Shown here one piece after another: positions 59,782 through 64,000 of a stretch of 64,000 nt of DNA; position 1 is the first letter of the stretch; every line of letters begins with the position of its first letter. The position numbers were made by a program, and so were the translations under genes. The stretch covers positions 372,001 through 436,000 of the forward strand of contig JBMNMP010000003.1 in NCBI GenBank assembly GCA_050953405.1, read 5' to 3'. The DNA comes from RUG100 sp050953405. Its GTDB lineage: Bacteria > Bacillota > Clostridia > Peptostreptococcales > Anaerovoracaceae. The notes under the pieces are model-generated. The model saw only the letters and a program-made list of their open reading frames with translations. It ran no database searches and had not been told where the DNA came from.

Positions 59782-61101
59782 TTAGATCATTTTGTCTACA
59801 GAATCCAATACCTTGTCCATCTTCTTCATGTTCTCTTTGACCTCTTCTTCGGTGATGATCAGAGGCGGGCAGACAACTACCATGTTCTCATGGCTGTAAG
59901 TCCAGAATCCCTCGTTCTTCAGCATACCGACGATCTTCGGCATCAGGCCGTCCGGATCCTCATTGAAAGGTACCAGCGGTGTGCCGTCCTCGTCCTTGAC
60001 CAGCTCTATAGCTGAGAAGAGACCGATATGTCTCACTGCGCCGACGCAGGGGTGCTTTTTCGCGAATTCATCTTCGATGTCTGCGAGGACCTTGCCGACC
60101 TTGTTGACGTTTTCTTCGATCCCGAGTCTTTCATACTCTTTGAGTGTGGCCACACAGGCTGCGCAGCCGATCGGGTGCGCGGAGTATGTCAGGCCGCACA
60201 TCATCTTGTGATCGTTGAAGAAATCAGCAATAGGCTTGCTGGCGATGACACCGCCGAGCGGAACGTATCCGCAGGTGCAGCCCTTGGCGAAGGTGACCAG
60301 GTCAGGTTTCACATCAAAGTTCATGTATGCAAAGCACTTTCCTGTTCTGTACCATCCGGCCATGACTTCGTCGCAGACCATCATGATGCCGTACTTTGTG
60401 CACAGATCCCTGACACCCTGCACCCACTTTTTAGGCGGAATGAGGACGCCGTTGGATCCGACTACGGATTCCAGGAAGATAGCAGCTATGCTGTCCGGTC
60501 CCTCGTACTTGATCTGGTTGTGCAGCAGTTCGAGGTAGAAGTCCGCAACATCGTCTTCGTCCTTGAAATGTACCTGCTTTGGAGCCCTGTATGGATATGG
60601 TCCGTCGTACTTTACGAATCCGGCAGGGCCGGGCTCGTTTGCGAAATGCCTCGGTTCGCCGGTCAGGTTTCCGGAACCTGCTGTAGAGCCGTGATAGCAT
60701 CTGTACATTGAGAAGATTTTCCATCTGCCTGTGAACTGCTTGGCCATCTTGATGGCATTTTCGTTCGATTCCGCACCGGCGTTGGTGAAGAACACCTTGG
60801 CGCCTTCAAGTCCGCTGGCCTTTACAACAGCCTCGGCGGCGTCAGATCTCACGTCGATAGCAAATCCCGGTCCGATGAACGGCAGCTTGTCGGCCTGAGC
60901 CTTGATGGCGTCGATGATAGCCTGATTGTGATGTCCCAGATTGGAGTTGACCAGCTGAGCAGACATGTCTGCGTACTTGTTGCCGTCTTCATCCCAGAAA
61001 TAGATGCCTTCAGCCTTGGTGATCACCATGGGATCGATGGAACCCTGAGCTGCCCATGAATGCAGGTTATATTTCAAACTCTTGTCTTTTATTGCTGACA
61101 T
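59782..61101 (-). CDS. Class III aminotransferase, taurine/omega-amino-acid type
   Basis: 439 aa PLP enzyme. PLP Lys273 (TFAKGCTCGYVPLGG), Asp244 (CDEVMAGW), NAGAESNENAIK and YHGSTAGSGNLTG. The N-terminus KYNLHSWAAQGSIDPMVITKAEG resembles taurine:pyruvate and related omega-amino-acid aminotransferases more than ArgD. It would turn a terminal amine such as taurine, beta-alanine or GABA into an aldehyde, which the upstream dehydrogenase could then oxidise. AAAAAGGAGAAAACA precedes ATG. Second gene of the sigma54-controlled unit. Confidence 0.88.
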   Translation of the reverse strand: MSAIKDKSLKYNLHSWAAQGSIDPMVITKAEGIYFWDEDGNKYADMSAQLVNSNLGHHNQAIIDAIKAQADKLPFIGPGFAIDVRSDAAEAVVKASGLEGAKVFFTNAGAESNENAIKMAKQFTGRWKIFSMYRCYHGSTAGSGNLTGEPRHFANEPGPAGFVKYDGPYPYRAPKQVHFKDEDDVADFYLELLHNQIKYEGPDSIAAIFLESVVGSNGVLIPPKKWVQGVRDLCTKYGIMMVCDEVMAGWYRTGKCFAYMNFDVKPDLVTFAKGCTCGYVPLGGVIASKPIADFFNDHKMMCGLTYSAHPIGCAACVATLKEYERLGIEENVNKVGKVLADIEDEFAKKHPCVGAVRHIGLFSAIELVKDEDGTPLVPFNEDPDGLMPKIVGMLKNEGFWTYSHENMVVVCPPLIITEEEVKENMKKMDKVLDSVDKMI

Positions 61102-61123
61102 TGTTTTCTCCTTTTTGTTTTTT

Positions 61124-61145
61124 GGCGGGGCGGCAAAGCCCCGCC
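61124..61145 (-). other. Intercistronic GC-rich hairpin between dehydrogenase and aminotransferase genes
   Basis: GGCGGGGC / GCCCCGCC, eight perfect pairs with a six-base loop, about 22 bases before the aminotransferase start codon. On the - strand it is followed by A, not T, so it is not a terminator; it may stabilise or process the message. Confidence 0.55.
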
Positions 61146-61187
61146 ATAGTAGCGTTATTTATCTTCTACTGTAAAGAGTGGATAAGC

Positions 61188-62615
61188 TTACAGATTGTCT
61201 ACCTTTTCTCTAACCGATGCGTCGAAGAGGATCTCATCCTTCGGCTGCCAGTTGGGGATCTTTCTCGAAGTGTAAGTAAAGTTGAGCAGATCTCTCCATG
61301 TAGCATTGTGGGAAACGCTGTTTCCGCCCCATGTGCCGCATCCGAGGGACATGGTGACCGGGAATCCGCAGGTCCAGCCGCCGGAGTTGACCAGGCACTG
61401 AGGCTGATTGACAACGACCTTGGTGACCGGAATGTTAGCGCTCAGCATATCAACGTGTTCTTTGATCGTGGTGTGGATACCGCAGCTGTGGCCTTTGCCC
61501 ATGTAGTCGAGGCATCCGTTGATCTTTTCAATAGCTTCGTCCATATCTTTGGCCTTCATGATTCCGGAAACCGGAGAGAGCTTTTCTCCTGTGAACGGGT
61601 ACTCGAGTCCGAATCCGCCGAATTCTTCGGCAGCCAGGACCTTGACACCTGCAGGGGCGTTCAGATCAGCCAGCTTTGCGATGGACTCTGCGTTCTGAGC
61701 CACGATAGCCCTGTTGATGTTGTGGTTCTTCGGTGTATCCGGCCAGATGGTCTTCTTCAGCTTTTCTTTTTCATCCGATCCTTCTTTGCATACATATCCG
61801 CCCTGAGCCTCGAATTCTTTGATGAATTCGTCATAGCAGCTTTCGAAGACAACGATATTGTTTTCTGTCGAGCAGGAAGTTGCATTATCGAACATCTTGG
61901 ATTTGATGATGTCAGCTACTGTGTCTTTCATAGGTCTTGTTCCGTCGATAACGGATACGCAGTTGCCAACGCCAACGCCGATCGCCGGTGTACCGGAGGA
62001 ATAAGCTGCGGTAACCAGTCCTTCGCCGCCTGTTGCCAGGATGAAGTCGCACTGTGCCATCAGTTCACCGGAGGTGTCGAAGTTGACCATTTCAGGCTCT
62101 ACAGCCTGGATCAGGTCTTCCGGATATCCCAGAGCTTTGATTATTCTTCTGATTTCAGTAACGATAGCCTTGCAGGTCTGCTTTGCTCTCGGGTGCGGAG
62201 CCAGGATCATAGCATTCCTTGTCTTCAGAGCCATCAGGGACTTAACTACAGGTGTAGCTTCGCCGTTGGTAACCGGCATAATACCGCAGACAACACCCAT
62301 CGGCTTTGCCCATTCTTCCATACCGGTGTCTTCATTCTTGTTCAGCATGCCAACGGACTGTTTGTCCTTCATCTGCTTGTAAGCACCCTTGACTTTACCG
62401 TAGATCTTACTGATTTTATCTTCTACGATACCCATGTGGCCTTCTTCTACCAGCATTTCAGCCCACTTCTTAGCCAGTTCAGGCTTTGTGAGGCCATAAG
62501 CTACTGCGCCTGTCAGCAGTTCACAGTCTTCCTGCTTGAATCCGTTGGCTACAGCCTGAGCCTTTCTGCCGTTTTCAACAAGTTTTGCGACATAATCATG
62601 TGCATTCATTGCCAT
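61188..62615 (-). CDS. CoA-acylating aldehyde dehydrogenase (sulfoacetaldehyde/acetaldehyde type)
   Basis: 475 aa. Catalytic Cys248 in NATSCSTENNIVVFE and the nucleotide loop AIGVGVGN (211-218) place it with CoA-acylating aldehyde dehydrogenases (AdhE N-domain, EutE, SauS). It should oxidise an aldehyde to acyl-CoA with NAD(P)+. The aldehyde is unknown; pairing with an omega-aminotransferase points to sulfoacetaldehyde, malonate semialdehyde or succinate semialdehyde. ATG 62615 has AAAGGAGGACTTAACA upstream; the frame continues to 62723 but that region holds the sigma54 promoter. Confidence 0.9.
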   Translation of the reverse strand: MAMNAHDYVAKLVENGRKAQAVANGFKQEDCELLTGAVAYGLTKPELAKKWAEMLVEEGHMGIVEDKISKIYGKVKGAYKQMKDKQSVGMLNKNEDTGMEEWAKPMGVVCGIMPVTNGEATPVVKSLMALKTRNAMILAPHPRAKQTCKAIVTEIRRIIKALGYPEDLIQAVEPEMVNFDTSGELMAQCDFILATGGEGLVTAAYSSGTPAIGVGVGNCVSVIDGTRPMKDTVADIIKSKMFDNATSCSTENNIVVFESCYDEFIKEFEAQGGYVCKEGSDEKEKLKKTIWPDTPKNHNINRAIVAQNAESIAKLADLNAPAGVKVLAAEEFGGFGLEYPFTGEKLSPVSGIMKAKDMDEAIEKINGCLDYMGKGHSCGIHTTIKEHVDMLSANIPVTKVVVNQPQCLVNSGGWTCGFPVTMSLGCGTWGGNSVSHNATWRDLLNFTYTSRKIPNWQPKDEILFDASVREKVDNL

Positions 62616-62687
62616 TGTTAAGTCCTCCTTTGATTTTGTAGGAATATTATTTGCATTTTTAATTACGCAACGCGCACTAATAAACAA

Positions 62688-62703
62688 AGCAATCCCCGTG
62701 CCA
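62688..62703 (-). promoter_or_regulatory. Sigma54 (-24/-12) promoter of the dehydrogenase-aminotransferase operon
   Basis: On the - strand TGGCAC-N5-TTGCT, an exact match to the consensus TGGCAC-N5-TTGCW. The GG and GC elements have the required spacing. Predicted start is near 62676, leaving a leader of about 60 bases. Confidence 0.9.
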
Positions 62704-62867
62704 AAGTTGCGGGAAAATTTCAAATATTGTTCCGCAAGCAGAAAATTAAGTCCGCTGTTCCTTGAAATTTCAACGGTTATCGTGGGTGAGGAAGAGGGTG
62801 AATTTTTGAAGACATGAAAAAACCGGTGCCTCTCGAGGACTGCAGAGCTTCAGCGGGGCAGCTGCTT

Positions 62868-62983
62868 TGATACAAAAATGAATCGAAAAAATACAGAATT
62901 GTATAGAAAATTCAGCAATCGTTGAAATCTGAGCATTTTACGTTGTGATGCAAAAATGTATCGTGTGATACAACGATGAATCA
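62868..62983. repeat. Four related 18-bp dyads, candidate enhancer sites for the sigma54 activator
   Basis: The gap 62616-62980 holds no gene. Sites: TGATACAAAAATGAATCG (62868-62885), AAATACAGAATTGTATAG (62889-62906, weaker), TGATGCAAAAATGTATCG (62946-62963) and TGATACAACGATGAATCA (62966-62983). Common form TGATRCA-N4-TGWATCR is an inverted repeat. Within each pair the sites are 21 and 20 bases apart. They lie 165-295 bases upstream of the sigma54 promoter; the last one covers the activator stop codon. Confidence 0.75.
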
Positions 62984-64000
62984 CCCTAGGGAAATGCCGT
63001 ATTTGTTGAGCTTGCGCACAATGGTAGGCTGGCTGGTTTTCAGGGCTCTGGCCATTTCACGCGTTGAGCTGTAATGTCTGGCTGCATCTTTGAGAAAGGA
63101 TCTCTCCGCGGTCTCCACGGCTGCTGCCAGAGTTGCCGGACGCGACATATCGGCTTCGCTGCTGCTGGAACCTTCTATTATAAATTCCGGCAGCATGGAT
63201 ACATCGATGATGTCATCCTGTGTGGTCAGCACGAGGCGTTCGATGATGTTCTGCAGTTCGCGTATATTGCCGGGCCAGCTGAAACCGCTGAGTATGTTCA
63301 AAGTGCGGTGCGTAATGGATTTCTTCTGCTGGTATTCTTTGTTGAACTGATCGAGGAAGAGGTCTATCAGAGGACGGATATCCTCCTGCCTTTCGCGCAG
63401 CGGCGGTACATTGATGGGAACAACGTTGAGACGGTAATAAAGGTCTTCGCGGAAGAGGCCGTCATCAACGCGCTGCTTCAAGTCGCGGTTGGTAGCCGAA
63501 ATGATACGCACGTTGACGGGTATCTTCTCCGTGCCTCCGACTCTGGTGATAGCGCGCTCCTGGATGACCTGCAGCAGCTTTACCTGCAGATCCAGCGGCA
63601 GCTCTGTTATCTCATCGAGAAAGATGGTGCCCTCCTGCGCTGCCTGAAAGTATCCCTTTTTGCCCTCGGCGCGCGCCCCTGTGAAAGCACCTTTTTCGTA
63701 ACCGAACAGTTCGGATTCGATCAGGTTGGCCGGTATGGCGCCGCAGTTCACGGTGATGAACGGCTTGTCTCTGCGGTTTCCGTAACGGTGGAGGAATTCT
63801 GCTATGATGCCCTTGCCTACGCCGGATTCACCGCTGATGAGCACGGTAGAATCTACGGTCGCCAGTCTCTGTGCCAGGCGCAGCACCCTCAGCATGGGTT
63901 CGCTGAAGGCGATGATGCCCATGCTGCGAAAATAATCGCTGTCGCTCCTGGCATCTTCGCTGGCCGAAGTCTCCAGCTGAGTCTGCAGCAGGGATAACTC
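62981..64000 (-). CDS. Sigma54-dependent transcriptional activator (N-terminus beyond window)
   Basis: 339 aa visible, open to the window edge, so partial. AAA+ core with Walker A GESGVGKG (57-64 of the visible part), the sigma54-contact loop GAFTGA (104-109), Walker B TIFLDEI, and RLNVVPINVPPLRER. C-terminal Fis-type helix-turn-helix: STREMARALKTSQPTIVRKLNKYG. The sensor domain lies outside the window; the few visible residues before the core look like a linker after a PAS or similar domain. Co-directional with, and just upstream of, the sigma54 promoter it most likely activates. Confidence 0.95.
   Translation of the reverse strand, partial: ELSLLQTQLETSASEDARSDSDYFRSMGIIAFSEPMLRVLRLAQRLATVDSTVLISGESGVGKGIIAEFLHRYGNRRDKPFITVNCGAIPANLIESELFGYEKGAFTGARAEGKKGYFQAAQEGTIFLDEITELPLDLQVKLLQVIQERAITRVGGTEKIPVNVRIISATNRDLKQRVDDGLFREDLYYRLNVVPINVPPLRERQEDIRPLIDLFLDQFNKEYQQKKSITHRTLNILSGFSWPGNIRELQNIIERLVLTTQDDIIDVSMLPEFIIEGSSSSEADMSRPATLAAAVETAERSFLKDAARHYSSTREMARALKTSQPTIVRKLNKYGISLG

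Noticed and set aside
61056..62621. 521-codon open frame on the + strand opposite the aldehyde dehydrogenase
   Set aside because: Composition is that of a reversed coding sequence, with no family features, and the opposite strand has a clear enzyme with promoter and ribosome site.
62616..62723. N-terminal extension of the aldehyde dehydrogenase
   Set aside because: The frame is open, but the region contains the sigma54 promoter and the ATG at 62615 has a strong ribosome site; family members start there.

Overview
The window looks like chromosome from an anaerobic, low-to-moderate-GC Firmicute of class Clostridia. Gene content and protein style suggest the Family XIII / Anaerovoracaceae neighbourhood, but that is inferred from content, not from a marker gene. 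Supporting signs are the tig-clpP-clpX-lon-engB order, rapZ/whiA, a T-box on ileS, an L-box (lysine) riboswitch, LexA, paired phenylacetate-CoA-ligase-like enzymes with an ACT protein, and phosphate acetyltransferase. Genes are dense, mostly on the + strand, and linked by ATGA or TGATG overlaps. I see no rRNA, tRNA, insertion sequence, prophage or CRISPR array.

Layout. 0-3.4 kb: end of a PLD/DEAH/DUF3427 helicase and a Nudix hydrolase. 3.4-5.4 kb: strong promoter with a structured leader, a TetR regulator and an orphan gene of unknown function. 5.5-11.9 kb: YjbQ, CTP synthase, MreB, a THUMP RNA methyltransferase, ornithine carbamoyltransferase (argF) and a CYTH protein. 11.9-19 kb: trigger factor, ClpP, ClpX, Lon, EngB, YkvA and Hpt. 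19-23.3 kb: two aryl-CoA-ligase-like enzymes, a tandem-ACT protein, a hotdog thioesterase and hemolysin III. 23.3-29.3 kb: PHP phosphatase, MgtC, YfcE-type phosphoesterase, AEC transporter and argGH. 29.3-34.4 kb: AI-2E-family permease, murB, PHP, rapZ, whiA and a zincin. 34.4-39.1 kb: T-box, class-2 ileS, a small unknown gene and rlmN. 39.1-46.5 kb: P-loop protein, DMT permease, CoA-type Nudix, omega-amidase-like hydrolase, BMP lipoprotein, YgiQ radical SAM enzyme, orphan DNA methyltransferase and a small lipoprotein. 46.5-52.5 kb: Mrp/NBP35 ATPase, pta, a MoxR/VWA pair, lexA and an M20 amidohydrolase. 52.5-59.8 kb: FlK-type thioesterase, lysine riboswitch with lysA-dapB, and argCJBD. 59.8-64 kb: class III aminotransferase, acylating aldehyde dehydrogenase and a sigma54 activator running off the end.

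Regulation and pathways. Arginine biosynthesis is spread over argCJBD, argGH and argF; all three promoters carry ArgR-like palindromes. Lysine synthesis (lysA-dapB) sits behind a riboswitch. The ileS T-box has a normal antiterminator/terminator but an unusually short Stem I region. lexA has an SOS-box-like operator over its -35.

The most interesting region is 59.8-64 kb. A textbook -24/-12 sigma54 promoter stands before the aldehyde dehydrogenase. The sigma54 activator gene lies just upstream on the same strand. Between them are four related 18-bp dyads in two pairs with 20-21 bp spacing, placed like enhancer sites. The dehydrogenase and aminotransferase together suggest an inducible pathway taking an omega-amino compound (taurine, beta-alanine, GABA or similar) to an acyl-CoA. 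The substrate is not determined by the sequence.
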